Assembly: GCA_013289665.1 (NCBI GenBank)
Contig: JABCZN010000012.1
Location: 91,718 to 155,717 of the forward strand
Length of the DNA stretch: 64,000 nt
From: Acidobacteriota bacterium
Lineage (GTDB): Bacteria > Acidobacteriota > Terriglobia > Acidiferrales > UBA7541
Direction: 5' to 3'
Shown here: positions 9,315 through 18,036 of the stretch, in pieces
Position numbering within the stretch: the stretch's first letter is position 1
How the letters are laid out: the number at the start of each line of letters is the position of its first letter
Notes under the pieces: generated by a model
What the model saw: the letters and a program-made list of their open reading frames with translations, nothing else
Told to the model about the DNA's origin: nothing
Database searches by the model: none
Program-made: the position numbers and the translations under genes

Positions 9315-10084
9315 GTTCGCCGAATCTCATCAAGCACGAGCAGTTTCCCTCGCGCTTTCTAAGCAATCGCCGCGATCTGATCGTCTATCTTCCGCCGGGA
9401 TATCACGAACAGCCGGACCGCCCCTATCCGGTGCTTTATCTGCACGACGGTCAGAATCTGTTTGACGGCTCCACTTCGTTCATCCCTGGGATGGATTGGC
9501 ATGTGGGGCAAACCGCCGATTACCTGATTTTCGAAGGCCGGGTGGAGCCGCTGATCATCGTGGGGATTTACAACGCGGGCAAGCAGCGGCTCGGCGAATA
9601 CACGCCCACGCGCGCGCCAAAGCTTGGCGGTGGCCGCGCGAACCGCTACGCGAAATTCCTGCTGGAGGAGGTGCGCCCCTTCCTAGAAAGCCAGTATCGC
9701 GTCGCGGAGGGCGCGGAGCACACCGGGATCGGCGGATCATCGCTCGGCGGGCTGGTATCCTTATATCTCGGTCTGAAACTTCCGAAGGTTTTTGGCAGAA
9801 TCGCCGCGTTGTCTCCGTCCGTCTGGTGGAATGAACGGGTAATTCTGCGCTTCGCCGCTGCCGCTCCGGTGCACCCTCACCCGCGCATCTGGCTGGATGC
9901 CGGCACGCGCGAGGGCGGCCGGACGGTTGAAGACGTGGAACGCTTCCGCGACGTCCTGCTTGGCAAGGGCTGGCAGTCCGGGCGTGATCTCTACTACGAG
10001 CGCGTGGAAGGCGCTGAGCACAACGAAGCCGCCTGGGCCCAGCGCGTTGGACCCTTCCTCCAATTCCTGTTTCCCGGCCGTTAA
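9311..10084 (+). CDS. Putative esterase, alpha/beta hydrolase (esterase D/Fes type)
   Basis: 257 residues from a GTG start that overlaps the pyc stop (GTGA). The fold matches the 'putative esterase' family (esterase D, enterochelin esterase, mycolyltransferase group): 'VLYLHDGQNLFD' oxyanion region, nucleophile elbow 'GGSSLGG' with Ser144, the family-typical 'ALSPSVWW', and a late 'EGAEHNEAAW' carrying the likely catalytic His237. No signal peptide, so probably cytoplasmic. Substrate cannot be read from sequence. Coupling to pyc is probably organisational, since I know of no functional link. Confidence 0.85.
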   Translation: MSSPNLIKHEQFPSRFLSNRRDLIVYLPPGYHEQPDRPYPVLYLHDGQNLFDGSTSFIPGMDWHVGQTADYLIFEGRVEPLIIVGIYNAGKQRLGEYTPTRAPKLGGGRANRYAKFLLEEVRPFLESQYRVAEGAEHTGIGGSSLGGLVSLYLGLKLPKVFGRIAALSPSVWWNERVILRFAAAAPVHPHPRIWLDAGTREGGRTVEDVERFRDVLLGKGWQSGRDLYYERVEGAEHNEAAWAQRVGPFLQFLFPGR

Positions 10085-10146
10085 ACACAGGTATAATCCG
10101 CGCAGTTTCTTCTAGGGCAGGAACCACTGCGCTCGAGTGCCCATTT

Positions 10147-11364
10147 ATGGGACAACCAATGTCTTCAGGTCGCGCCACCGCCATCCTGTGTGTCACCTCC
10201 TACGAAAAGGGGCAGGAGTTTCTGCGCGCGTGCAAGGCGTTGGGCTGCACCGTTTTTCTTCTGACCGACGAAAAACTTCGCAAAGGCAATTGGCCGCGCG
10301 AAGCCATCGACGAAATGTTTTTCATGCCCGAGGCACTTCCGCTCGAGGATCTTCTGCACGCGGTGAGTTACGCAGCGCGCAGCCGCCACATAGATCGAAT
10401 CGTGGCGCTCGATGAGTTCGACCTGGAAAACGTGGCGGCCATCCGCGAACACCTGCGCCTGCCGGGAATGGGGCTCAGCACCGTGCACTATTTCCGCGAC
10501 AAACTGGCGATGCGCATGCGGGCGAAAGAAGCCGGAATCCTGGTTCCCGAATTCATGCACGTGCTGAACCATGAGAACCTGCGCGAATTCATGAATCGCG
10601 TGCCGGGACCCTGGTTGCTGAAGCCGCGCGCGCAAGCCTCCGGAATCGGAATGAAAAAGATCAGCGCGAGCGACGAGCTGTGGCCGTGGCTCGAGCAGCT
10701 AGGCGATTACCAGTCCCAATACCTGCTGGAGCAATTCATCCCGGGCAGGGTGTTTCACGTGGACGGCGTGGTTTCAGAGAAAAAAGTTTTATTTGCAGAG
10801 GCGCATGCCTACGGAATGCCGCCGCTGGATGTTTCGCATCATGGCGGAGTTTTCACCACCCGGACGATGCCGCGCGATTCGGCCGATTCGAGGGCGCTGA
10901 AGGAAATCCACCAGAAACTTGTGGACGCGCTCGGCCTGGTACGGGGCGTTACCCACACGGAATTCCTGAAATCCAACACCGACGACAGCCTTTACTTCCT
11001 TGAAATTGCCGCGCGCATTGGCGGCGCCTATATATCCAACGTGGTCCAGGCCGCAACCGGTATCAATCTGTGGCGCGAGTGGGCGCAACTGGAAGTGGGG
11101 GCGGGGAAACAGCCCTATCAATTGCCGGCGGCGCAGAAAGATTTTGCCGGTGTCATCATTTCCCTTGCGCGGCAGCAAGAGCCGGATACTTCGGCGTACA
11201 CGGACCCCGAAATCGTGTATCGCATTTCGAAATATCACCACGCGGGGTTCGTGCTGAAATCCTCGTCGGCAAATCGCATCGAGGATCTGCTGGCCACCTA
11301 CGAAAAGAGATTTGTCTCCGACTTCATGGCCACCCAGCCGGTTCCCGACAAGCCCACTTCCTGA
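10147..11364 (+). CDS. ATP-grasp domain ligase of unknown specificity
   Basis: 405 residues (start at 10147, or at the internal ATG 10159). An N-terminal Rossmann-like segment ('AILCVTSYEKGQEF', 'VALDEFDLENVAA') precedes an ATP-grasp domain (about 115-320) with the nucleotide-binding lysine in 'PWLLKPR', 'YLLEQFIPGRVFHVDG', and the metal-binding 'FLEIAARIGGAYI'. This arrangement is that of carboxylate-amine ligases such as biotin carboxylase-like and peptide-forming ATP-grasp enzymes. It stands alone between the esterase and the bactofilin, so no pathway can be inferred. Confidence 0.75.
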   Translation: MGQPMSSGRATAILCVTSYEKGQEFLRACKALGCTVFLLTDEKLRKGNWPREAIDEMFFMPEALPLEDLLHAVSYAARSRHIDRIVALDEFDLENVAAIREHLRLPGMGLSTVHYFRDKLAMRMRAKEAGILVPEFMHVLNHENLREFMNRVPGPWLLKPRAQASGIGMKKISASDELWPWLEQLGDYQSQYLLEQFIPGRVFHVDGVVSEKKVLFAEAHAYGMPPLDVSHHGGVFTTRTMPRDSADSRALKEIHQKLVDALGLVRGVTHTEFLKSNTDDSLYFLEIAARIGGAYISNVVQAATGINLWREWAQLEVGAGKQPYQLPAAQKDFAGVIISLARQQEPDTSAYTDPEIVYRISKYHHAGFVLKSSSANRIEDLLATYEKRFVSDFMATQPVPDKPTS

Positions 11365-11537
11365 GCCTCGAGAGCACGCCCTAGTACCAGGGACAGTGCC
11401 GACCCTGTTCGTTGGTCTAGTTACTTTCAAGCACTGGTTTACGATACTGTATTTGCTGCACGCCTCCCCGCGGACTATCTTTTGCTTACTACCCCGGGCT
11501 GGAGTCCTGCGTGGGGTGTGCTATCCCTGGAGGACCG

Positions 11538-12089
11538 ATGTGGGGTAACAAGAAGCCGGATACGCCGCAAGCCGCGCCGCCGGAAATGAAAAATTCACCA
11601 GTGAATTTGCCGCCGAAGACTTCTGCGGCAACTTGGGAGGGAACAACCGCAATGAGTACAGATGCCATGCGTCCTTTGGGTGCAACCGCCGATCGCGCTA
11701 CCGCGCGCCTTGGGCCGAGCTTGCACATCAAAGGCGAAATTACCGGAAGTGAAGATCTGCTCCTTGAAGGCACGGTCGAAGGGCTCGTACAGTTGGACGA
11801 GCGCAAGCTCACCATCGGCGCTTCCGCCAAGGTGACCGCGGATATTATCGCCCGTGAAGTGGTGGTCTACGGCACGGTCAAGGGCAATCTCCGCGCGAAA
11901 GACCGCATCGAGATCAAGAAGGACGGTTCGGTGAACGGCGACCTGACGACGGCGCGCATCATGATTGAGGACGGCGCGTATTTCAAAGGCTCCATCGAAA
12001 TCGACAAGTCCGGAGAGAAAGAATCCGGGAGCAGCGCGTTTTCGCGTTCGACCTCCGCGCCCGCGGGTGTCGGGCCCAAGACGATCTAG
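11538..12089 (+). CDS. Bactofilin cytoskeletal protein
   Basis: 183 residues from the ATG at 11538, which has GGAGG 4 nt upstream; the frame extends to 11511 but without such a site. A short disordered, proline-rich N-terminus leads into a right-handed beta-helix core (about 60-160) with the repeating pattern of bactofilins: 'LGPSLHIKGEITGSEDLLLEG', 'LTIGASAKVTADIIAREVVVYG', 'VNGDLTTARIMIEDGAYFKG'. The tail is Ser/Pro-rich. Bactofilins polymerise without nucleotide and scaffold cell-shape or polarity factors. A terminator follows directly, so the gene is probably monocistronic. Confidence 0.92.
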   Translation: MWGNKKPDTPQAAPPEMKNSPVNLPPKTSAATWEGTTAMSTDAMRPLGATADRATARLGPSLHIKGEITGSEDLLLEGTVEGLVQLDERKLTIGASAKVTADIIAREVVVYGTVKGNLRAKDRIEIKKDGSVNGDLTTARIMIEDGAYFKGSIEIDKSGEKESGSSAFSRSTSAPAGVGPKTI

Positions 12090-12120
12090 GTTTCAGTTCC
12101 TTCCCCAAGTTCGTCCCAAG

Positions 12121-12156
12121 GACGGCGTCCCACGGCAAACGGGACGCCGTTTTGTT
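12121..12156 (+). terminator. Rho-independent terminator after the bactofilin gene
   Basis: Perfect 10-bp stem ACGGCGTCCC / GGGACGCCGT at 12122-12131 and 12141-12150 with a 9-nt loop, followed by TTTGTTAT. It lies 33 nt past the bactofilin stop. Confidence 0.85.
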
Positions 12157-12285
12157 ATACCCCCAGCATGGCTCCCGCATTAGTTAATAACTTGACAAGT
12201 CTTTGACTGATTCCCATGGTTTGGGTGGTTGCCCTCATCCCACAGGAGAGAACTATCCAGCCAGCGCCCGCCTAGGAGTTGCGCC

Positions 12286-12498
12286 ATGCCGTCGGGCGTG
12301 CACAATCCGGCTTTTCTCGTTTCGATTCAATCGGGGAGAAATGCCACGCTTCGCGGCAAAGCGCTGACGCTCGCCTTCAAGGACACAAATACGTTCTCCG
12401 CAACTACGCCGGGGCCCCCCACCGGCCGGCAGCTGTTGGTCTTGACGAATCCGGATGGCGAAAGCGTTTCGCCGGACGCGACCTTCGTTGCGCAATAA
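12286..12498 (+). pseudogene. Short IPT/TIG-like fragment
   Basis: A 70-codon frame beginning at ATG 12286, with AGGAG about 12 nt upstream. Its last 40 residues ('LTLAFKDTNTFSATTP', then 'LLVLTNPDGESVSPDATF') resemble the end of an IPT/TIG immunoglobulin-like domain of the kind found in large exported acidobacterial repeat proteins. The first strands of that domain and any signal peptide are missing, so it is more likely a remnant than a working gene. It could still be a small expressed protein. Confidence 0.35.
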
Positions 12499-12585
12499 TC
12501 ATTTTTAACCATTCGGTCGCAGCTCTCATCCTACAACTGGGCCAAGCGAAAGACGCGTATTCATTCGGATTGAGAGGAAAATCAG

Positions 12586-13380
12586 ATGGATCTCGGGCTC
12601 AAAGGGAAGATTGCTGTGGTCAGCGGATCGACCGCAGGGATTGGACTTGCAATCGGCTCAGCATTGGCGGCTGAAGGCGCGCAGGTGGTGCTGAATGGCC
12701 GAACGGAAGAGCGGGTCACCGGGGCGGTGGACGCGATCTTGAAACAGCACAAAGGTGCGCAGGTACGCGGTGTGGCCGCCGATCTTGGCAATGCGGAGGG
12801 CGTCGCCAAATTTGCGCGCCAGGTGCCGGAAGCGGATGTGCTCATCAACAATCTGGGAATTTTCGAAGTGCAGCCTTTTGCGGACATTCCGGATTCGGAC
12901 TGGCTGCGTTTCTTTGAGGTAAACGTGCTCAGCGGCGTGCGACTCACGCGCCACTATCTTCCGGGAATGAAGCGCAAGAACTGGGGCCGCGTCATTTTTA
13001 TTTCCAGCGAATCCGCGCAGCAAATCCCCTCGGAAATGATTCACTACGGGATGACGAAAACCGCGCAGGTTTCTATCGCGCGGGGCGTCGCGCAAACCGT
13101 TGCGGGTACTGGTATCACCGTGAACTCCGTCCTGGTTGGGCCGACCGCGTCGGAGGGCGTCGGCACGTTCGTCAAGGATTTTGCCCGGCAGCAGGGCATC
13201 ACCGAAGCGGAGTTCGAGAAACAGTTTTTCGTGAGTATCCGCCCCAGTTCGTTGTTGAAGCGTTTTGAAACGCCCGAGGAAGTTGGGGCAGTCGTGGCTT
13301 TCCTCGCCAGTACACAGGCATCCGTCATCAACGGGGCTGCGGTCCGCGCCGAAGGCGGCGTCGTCGCAAGCATCCTCTGA
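12586..13380 (+). CDS. Short-chain dehydrogenase/reductase (classical SDR)
   Basis: 264 residues, standard classical-SDR length. Visible motifs: cofactor loop 'SGSTAGIG' (residues 14-21), 'NNLG' after beta-4, a catalytic Ser in 'FISSESA', and Tyr-x-x-x-Lys as 'YGMTK'. The C-terminus 'SVINGAAVRAEGG' is the usual substrate-loop/dimer end. An Arg in 'VLNGRTEER' after beta-2 suggests NADP(H) preference. Substrate is unknown. It stands alone, convergent with the DUF6526-like gene. Confidence 0.9.
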   Translation: MDLGLKGKIAVVSGSTAGIGLAIGSALAAEGAQVVLNGRTEERVTGAVDAILKQHKGAQVRGVAADLGNAEGVAKFARQVPEADVLINNLGIFEVQPFADIPDSDWLRFFEVNVLSGVRLTRHYLPGMKRKNWGRVIFISSESAQQIPSEMIHYGMTKTAQVSIARGVAQTVAGTGITVNSVLVGPTASEGVGTFVKDFARQQGITEAEFEKQFFVSIRPSSLLKRFETPEEVGAVVAFLASTQASVINGAAVRAEGGVVASIL

Positions 13381-13390
13381 GGCTTGCGGC

Positions 13391-13825
13391 TTATGCCCGC
13401 AGGTAATCGGCTCGCCAGTTCTCGACCATTTGCTTGATGGCCTTGCCCGTGTGAATGTTGCCGGTGAGCACTTTTCGCGCGAGTGCCGGAAGTTCCGCGT
13501 CGCACGCAAAGCGCATGGCCACCAATTGGTCGCAGGTGAATTCCCCGATGCGAGGTTGCAAATCCTCTGGCACCAGTTTCTCCAGGCGCATGCGTTCTTC
13601 CAACCGTACGACGCGGTTCTGCACGGCCAGCGCAAACGTGCGGGCATAAACCATCAGCAGGACCAGCGCCGCGGCCGTGAGCACGCTGATAAATGCGTCC
13701 AGCGAATAGCCGGCGAGCTTCCATCGATAGATGGACCAGCCAAAATTCAAGCCGAGCGCTGGAATTACGAAGAAATGATAGCCCGGTACCCATCGAACGT
13801 GATTTGCAAGATTCTGTTCCGCCAT
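13391..13825 (-). CDS. DUF6526-like membrane protein
   Basis: 144 residues from ATG 13825 (MAEQNLANHVRW...); the open frame extends 15 codons upstream but the internal ATG gives the family-like start. Two adjacent membrane helices (about 18-35 and 45-65) are followed by a charged cytoplasmic helix ('RVVRLEERMRLEKLVP') and a globular tail. I recognise the overall pattern as the uncharacterised DUF6526 family, from memory only. It ends 10 nt from the convergent SDR stop. Confidence 0.7.
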   Translation of the reverse strand: MAEQNLANHVRWVPGYHFFVIPALGLNFGWSIYRWKLAGYSLDAFISVLTAAALVLLMVYARTFALAVQNRVVRLEERMRLEKLVPEDLQPRIGEFTCDQLVAMRFACDAELPALARKVLTGNIHTGKAIKQMVENWRADYLRA

Positions 13826-13976
13826 GTCCGTCGTTCCTCCGTCCCTGATTCGTGTCCTGGCACTGGCCATTCGGCCAGTAATTAACTAAGCGCCCGGCGC
13901 GGCGTACTAGTGTTTTTCCGTTCGAGCGGATGCACAATCAAACAGATAGCCGTTAAGCTTGCGGCGGGAAGGCATC

Positions 13977-14180
13977 ATGTCAAACCTCAGTTTTGCCCGG
14001 ATCATGTACGGCGCCGGTCAGGAACCCCACTCTCCTGCTTTCGCGCCGATGTCCAATCTCCCGCCGGCGTTGCAGAATTCCTCCCCCACCACTTCACAAG
14101 ACTCTTCGCATGTCTTCGACGGGGCCACGGTCGAGAGCATTTTGCACAAAGTCTCGATTGCCCTTTCCGAAAAGAAATAA
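13977..14180 (+). CDS. Small hypothetical protein
   Basis: A 67-residue frame from ATG 13977 (MSNLSFARIMYG...). It is Ser/Pro-rich in the middle and ends in a possible helix ('ATVESILHKVSIAL'). GGGAAGG lies about 6 nt upstream. There is no hydrophobic segment or motif. It fills the space between two leftward genes; coding status is uncertain. Confidence 0.3.
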   Translation: MSNLSFARIMYGAGQEPHSPAFAPMSNLPPALQNSSPTTSQDSSHVFDGATVESILHKVSIALSEKK

Positions 14181-14223
14181 ACTCTGCGATTCGAATCGCT
14201 CTGCCATTCGACCGTTCATCGAA

Positions 14224-15564
14224 TCACTTTGCGGGCGCTACAGGCGGTGCCCCGTGAAAGTCGTCCTTAAACACCGTTCCGTCCTTCATCACAAACTTCA
14301 CTTTTTCCAATTCACCGATATCCTTGAGCGGGTCCGCGCCGACCGCGATAATGTCGGCATACGCGCCTTCGGCCACCAGGCCGAGTTCGCCCTTGCTCCC
14401 CAGCATTTCGGCGGGGCGCGAAGTGGCCGCTTGAATTGCGGCCGCCGGCGTCATGCCGAGTTTCACCATCCATTTGAATTCTTCGGCGATCGGCTGCTGC
14501 CAGGGAATACCGCCAATGTCCGTACCGAAAACAATTTTCAGATTGGCCTTCAGCGCCTTCTGAAAGGTCGTCTCATGTAGATTTGCGCGGGCGCGATCGC
14601 GTTGTCCTTCAGGTGTGTCTGCCGCCGCCCAATCCGAGTAATACACACCCAGAGTCGGGCAATACCAAGTGCCTTGCCTGGCCATCTGTGCGATTTGTGC
14701 GTCGCTGATGTCCAGGCCATGCTCGATCGAATCGCAGCCGCCGTCCAGCCCTCGCTGCAGGCCTTCGCCGTTGTACGCGTGGCAGGCCACTTTCTTTCCC
14801 CAGCCGTGCGCTTCGTCAACAATCGCGCGCAATTCCTCGACGGTCAGCGTTGGCTGCGAAATCAGATGGCCCTGCTTGTCCACCCACGAGCGGTGCGTCA
14901 TGTAAACCTTCAGCCAGTCCGCGCCGTGATCGAGTTGCTCCCGCGCCGCCTTGCGGGCTTCGACTGGCCCGTCCACAATCTGCACGCCTTTGGGCAACAC
15001 CAGTTCCGGCGCGTAGCCTTCCAGGTTGTAACCGCCGGTCGTGGAAATCCCGCGCGTGGAGGCGAACACGCGCGGACCGGGAATGGTTCCTTCTTCGATG
15101 GCCTGCTTGATTCCGATGTCACCGTAACCTGCGCCTTCCGTCTCGACGTCGCGCAGTGCTGTAAAGCCCTGCTCAAGCGCGCGCTTTGCGGCGTAGGTTG
15201 CGCGCGCGGCCCGCAATGCGATTCCCGCTTTCAGGATGTTCGCGTCGTAGCCGCCCTTGGCGGGATCCTCTCCCCACAGGAAAAGATGCGTGTGAGAGTC
15301 GATCAGCCCGGGAAGAACCGTGGCGTTTGAAAGATCGATCGTCTTCGCGCCGGCGGGAATGGACGAGGAGCCGTCCGCGACCTTCTCAATCCGTTGGCCG
15401 CGCACGAAAATCAATTGATGCTTCCGCGGCGTTTCGCTTTGTCCGTCAATCAGCGTTCCAGCGCGAATCACCGTCAGCGGTGCAGTTTCCGTCTTTTGCG
15501 CCTGCCCAAAGGAATCTGCGACGCACAACACGACCAGCAAGAAGAGCAGTCCAAAACGTTTCAT
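14224..15564 (-). CDS. Exported metal-dependent amidohydrolase
   Basis: 446 residues with a clear signal peptide ('FGLLFLLVVLCVADSFG', cleavage near residue 20). Motifs of the amidohydrolase superfamily (imidazolonepropionase/prolidase-like branch): 'DSHTHLF' first metal site, a candidate bridging Lys in 'DWLKVYM', 'ACHAYNGEG' and 'SIEHGLDI' for the later histidines, and 'FGTDIGG' for the metal Asp. Members of this branch hydrolyse Xaa-Pro dipeptides, N-acyl amino acids or mycotoxins, so the substrate is open. Secretion to the periplasm suggests peptide or xenobiotic scavenging. Confidence 0.88.
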   Translation of the reverse strand: MKRFGLLFLLVVLCVADSFGQAQKTETAPLTVIRAGTLIDGQSETPRKHQLIFVRGQRIEKVADGSSSIPAGAKTIDLSNATVLPGLIDSHTHLFLWGEDPAKGGYDANILKAGIALRAARATYAAKRALEQGFTALRDVETEGAGYGDIGIKQAIEEGTIPGPRVFASTRGISTTGGYNLEGYAPELVLPKGVQIVDGPVEARKAAREQLDHGADWLKVYMTHRSWVDKQGHLISQPTLTVEELRAIVDEAHGWGKKVACHAYNGEGLQRGLDGGCDSIEHGLDISDAQIAQMARQGTWYCPTLGVYYSDWAAADTPEGQRDRARANLHETTFQKALKANLKIVFGTDIGGIPWQQPIAEEFKWMVKLGMTPAAAIQAATSRPAEMLGSKGELGLVAEGAYADIIAVGADPLKDIGELEKVKFVMKDGTVFKDDFHGAPPVAPAK

Positions 15565-15616
15565 AGCCGCTCCATTCCGTTTCTTGGTTTGTCTTTAGTT
15601 CGATCGTCCGGGAGGG

Positions 15617-16477
15617 CTACGTTCCCAGTAGATTTCCTTGAATCCGGGTATAGCCGTGCTCCTCGGCCCACAAGCTTAACGGCACGGCGGCCAAATCGTC
15701 TACTACGGGTATTGCGTGGCCGTCTTTGGTGAGGTCGATGGTGCGAAGGTAGTGCTTGCAGGTTTCGCAACTTTCCACTCGGACGTGGGGAAACTGCTCG
15801 GCAACGTAGACAGGTAACTGCTGTTCCTTTTGCTCGCCGCAATTGGCGCAGAGGATCCGCCGGAACTCCCATTCGAGCGAGCAGAAGGAGCAAACCAGGA
15901 AACGCTTGCCGCTGTCGCCCTCTGGGCGCAGCAGGCCGAAAACGGGCAGGGCATTGCAGCGCGGGCAACGGCACACCGTCATCAAGGGCGCGGGCGGCAG
16001 CATCGCGTCGGTTACGAAGTCCGCGTAGGGCTGCAGCACTGCTCGCGCGAAGAAATCTTCGAAGGGATTGACCAAGGGAGGTTCCGATGGCGCGGCAACT
16101 GGCAGATGAGTTTCGAGCAAACCCGTCTTCCAGAATTCCTGGAGGATTTCCGCCTGCCGCCCGGCGCCTTTTGACTTCAAGCTGCGCGCCGCTTCGACCA
16201 GAGCCTTCGGGGCGTGCGCTTCGAGAACTTTGAGAAACTCGGGGAACGACTCCAGAAGCAGGACCAGGTTAAGCTCCGAGCGCAAATCTCCATTCGCCGG
16301 GACGACGGCCTTCTTCCCCCATCGTTTCGGAAGGGCTTGGTAAAATTCCTGCTGAAATTTTGCGATCGCACTGTAGAAGGAAAGAATTTCCCGTGCGAAC
16401 TCATGCCGCCCGGCCAGGAGAGCGGCGCGCTCAATCCGCGCGCGGTAATTCACTTTCCCGGCGGCCAGGATGGTCAT
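15617..16477 (-). CDS. fdhE: Formate dehydrogenase accessory protein FdhE
   Basis: 286 residues with the four paired-cysteine motifs of FdhE: 'CPRC', 'CSFC', 'CANC' and 'CETC' between about residues 165 and 245, which bind iron in a rubredoxin-like fold. FdhE binds the catalytic subunit of respiratory formate dehydrogenases and supports their maturation before or during Tat export. The start overlaps the fdnI stop by 4 nt, so it is the last gene of the fdnGHI-fdhE operon. Confidence 0.93.
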   Translation of the reverse strand: MTILAAGKVNYRARIERAALLAGRHEFAREILSFYSAIAKFQQEFYQALPKRWGKKAVVPANGDLRSELNLVLLLESFPEFLKVLEAHAPKALVEAARSLKSKGAGRQAEILQEFWKTGLLETHLPVAAPSEPPLVNPFEDFFARAVLQPYADFVTDAMLPPAPLMTVCRCPRCNALPVFGLLRPEGDSGKRFLVCSFCSLEWEFRRILCANCGEQKEQQLPVYVAEQFPHVRVESCETCKHYLRTIDLTKDGHAIPVVDDLAAVPLSLWAEEHGYTRIQGNLLGT

Positions 16478-17133
16478 TTCGGGCGGTTGGAATTCGCGAC
16501 GATCTCTTTATACCAGCCCGGGTGATAGCGCTTGGCGAACGCCAGCGAAACGTCTCCGCGAATGACGCTGCCAAACGCGCCGCGTTCAGCGAAAACGCCC
16601 ATGTAGATATGGATCATGAAATTTCCGATCAGCAGCAGCGCCGTTCCCGCGTGCACGACGACCGAGATGTAGCGCATCCAACGCAAGCTCCACGGGAGCG
16701 ATTCGGTAAACCACAGCACCACCCCAGAAGCCAGCAGAAGGATCGCCCCGCCGAAGAAGCTCCAGAAGAGCAACTTCTGCCCGGCGTTGTAACGGCCCGC
16801 CGGCGGCATCTTGTCGTCCTGGTTTTGGATGTAGTAATGAAGCGACTTCCACCACTGGGCGTCCACGGAATCAAAGTTCATTTGTCTGGACCACAGGGCA
16901 AACATGTAGCAAACCGCCACGAAGAAGACCAGGCCGATCCACGGATGCAGCATCCGCGAAAGCTCCGCGCCGCCGAGCGCCGAGGCGATCCAGAAGAGCC
17001 AGGGCGACCAGAAGGCGAGGCCGGTCAGCATCAGATAAATAAAGGATCCGGCGGCGACCCAGTGATTCATACGCTCATTGAATTCGTAGCGGAGCACACG
17101 ATCGTGAGGAAGCAACTGTTCCTGATGGCTCAC
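16474..17133 (-). CDS. fdnI: Formate dehydrogenase cytochrome b556 (gamma) subunit
   Basis: 219 residues with four transmembrane helices. The N-terminal 'YEFNERMNHWVAAGSF' and later histidines on helices ('MLHPWIGLVFF', 'VVVHAGTALLLIGNFMIH') are the usual haem b ligands of the FdnI/FdoI family. It anchors the enzyme in the membrane and passes electrons from the beta subunit to the quinone pool. The gap to fdnH is 2 nt and it overlaps fdhE by 4 nt. Confidence 0.94.
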   Translation of the reverse strand: MSHQEQLLPHDRVLRYEFNERMNHWVAAGSFIYLMLTGLAFWSPWLFWIASALGGAELSRMLHPWIGLVFFVAVCYMFALWSRQMNFDSVDAQWWKSLHYYIQNQDDKMPPAGRYNAGQKLLFWSFFGGAILLLASGVVLWFTESLPWSLRWMRYISVVVHAGTALLLIGNFMIHIYMGVFAERGAFGSVIRGDVSLAFAKRYHPGWYKEIVANSNRPK

Positions 17134-17135
17134 GG

Positions 17136-18026
17136 CTAATCTCCTTCCTTCGATGCCACGTCCGGCTCATCATGCGCCTTCGGCCCGAACCTCAAATAAT
17201 GAGCGAACAACCCGATCAGGCCGCCGACGAGAGCGATGTTGCCCAGCCACTTCAGGGGGTGCTTCCAGAACTTCACGGCAAGGGGGATGGTGGGATTGCT
17301 CGGCAGGCCGCCATAGAGTTCCGGCTTGGTGGCATCGTGCAGGACGTAGATCACCCCCGTGCCGCCGACGCCCGGCGGATCGTAAACGCCGGCGTTTTCG
17401 TAGCCGAAATGTTCGCGCAGTTGCTTGGCGCGCTTTTCGGCAAGGAATTTCATGTCGTCCTTGCTGCCAAAGTGCAGGCAGCCCGTGGGGCAAGACTTAA
17501 TGCAAGCGGGTTCGAGGCCCTGGCTGACGCGATCCGTGCACAAAGAGCACTTGTACATCCGCTTGGTGACGCTGTTGAACTTCGGAATATTGAACGGGCA
17601 ACCGGTGACGCAGTAGCCGCAGCCGATGCAGTGATCCTGCTGGAAATCCACAACGCCGTTGGTGTATTGCACGATTGCGCCGTCGGCGGGACACGCCTCG
17701 AGGCAGCCCGGTTCGGCGCAGTGCATGCACTGGTGCTTGCGCATCAGCCACTGCAGGGTGCCGTCTTCGCGCTCGTGCTCGTTGAACAGGATCAGGTTCC
17801 AGTAATTCCACCGGGTGTCCGGCATCGTCTGGTAGGTGTTGTCGAAAGTGGTTTGCGAGAACGGCATATCGTTCCATTCGACGCAGGCCACTTCGCACGC
17901 CTTGCAGCCGATGCAGGTGGTGGTGTCAACGAGTTTGCAGACGGTGAACTCGCGTTGTGTGTCTTCGCCGGGGACCGTGCCTGCGTGTCCGGATATTTTC
18001 TGAATGCGTAGTGTGGCTTGGCTCAT
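17136..18026 (-). CDS. fdnH: Formate dehydrogenase iron-sulfur (beta) subunit
   Basis: 296 residues. Four [4Fe-4S] cluster motifs are visible: 'CIGCKACEVAC', 'CMHCAEPGCLEAC', 'CIGCGYCVTGC' and 'CSLCTDRVSQG' with partner 'CIKSCPTGC'. One C-terminal membrane helix ('IALVGGLIGLFAHYLRF') anchors it, as in FdnH/FdoH. It relays electrons from the molybdenum/tungsten subunit to cytochrome b. It has no Tat signal of its own and would be co-exported with FdnG. The gap to the upstream fdnG is 10 nt. Confidence 0.95.
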   Translation of the reverse strand: MSQATLRIQKISGHAGTVPGEDTQREFTVCKLVDTTTCIGCKACEVACVEWNDMPFSQTTFDNTYQTMPDTRWNYWNLILFNEHEREDGTLQWLMRKHQCMHCAEPGCLEACPADGAIVQYTNGVVDFQQDHCIGCGYCVTGCPFNIPKFNSVTKRMYKCSLCTDRVSQGLEPACIKSCPTGCLHFGSKDDMKFLAEKRAKQLREHFGYENAGVYDPPGVGGTGVIYVLHDATKPELYGGLPSNPTIPLAVKFWKHPLKWLGNIALVGGLIGLFAHYLRFGPKAHDEPDVASKEGD

Positions 18027-18036
18027 GTCAGCTCTC

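Noticed and set aside
12658..13647. 329-codon minus-strand frame
   Set aside because: Covers the SDR gene on the opposite strand; the SDR has complete catalytic motifs, this frame has none.
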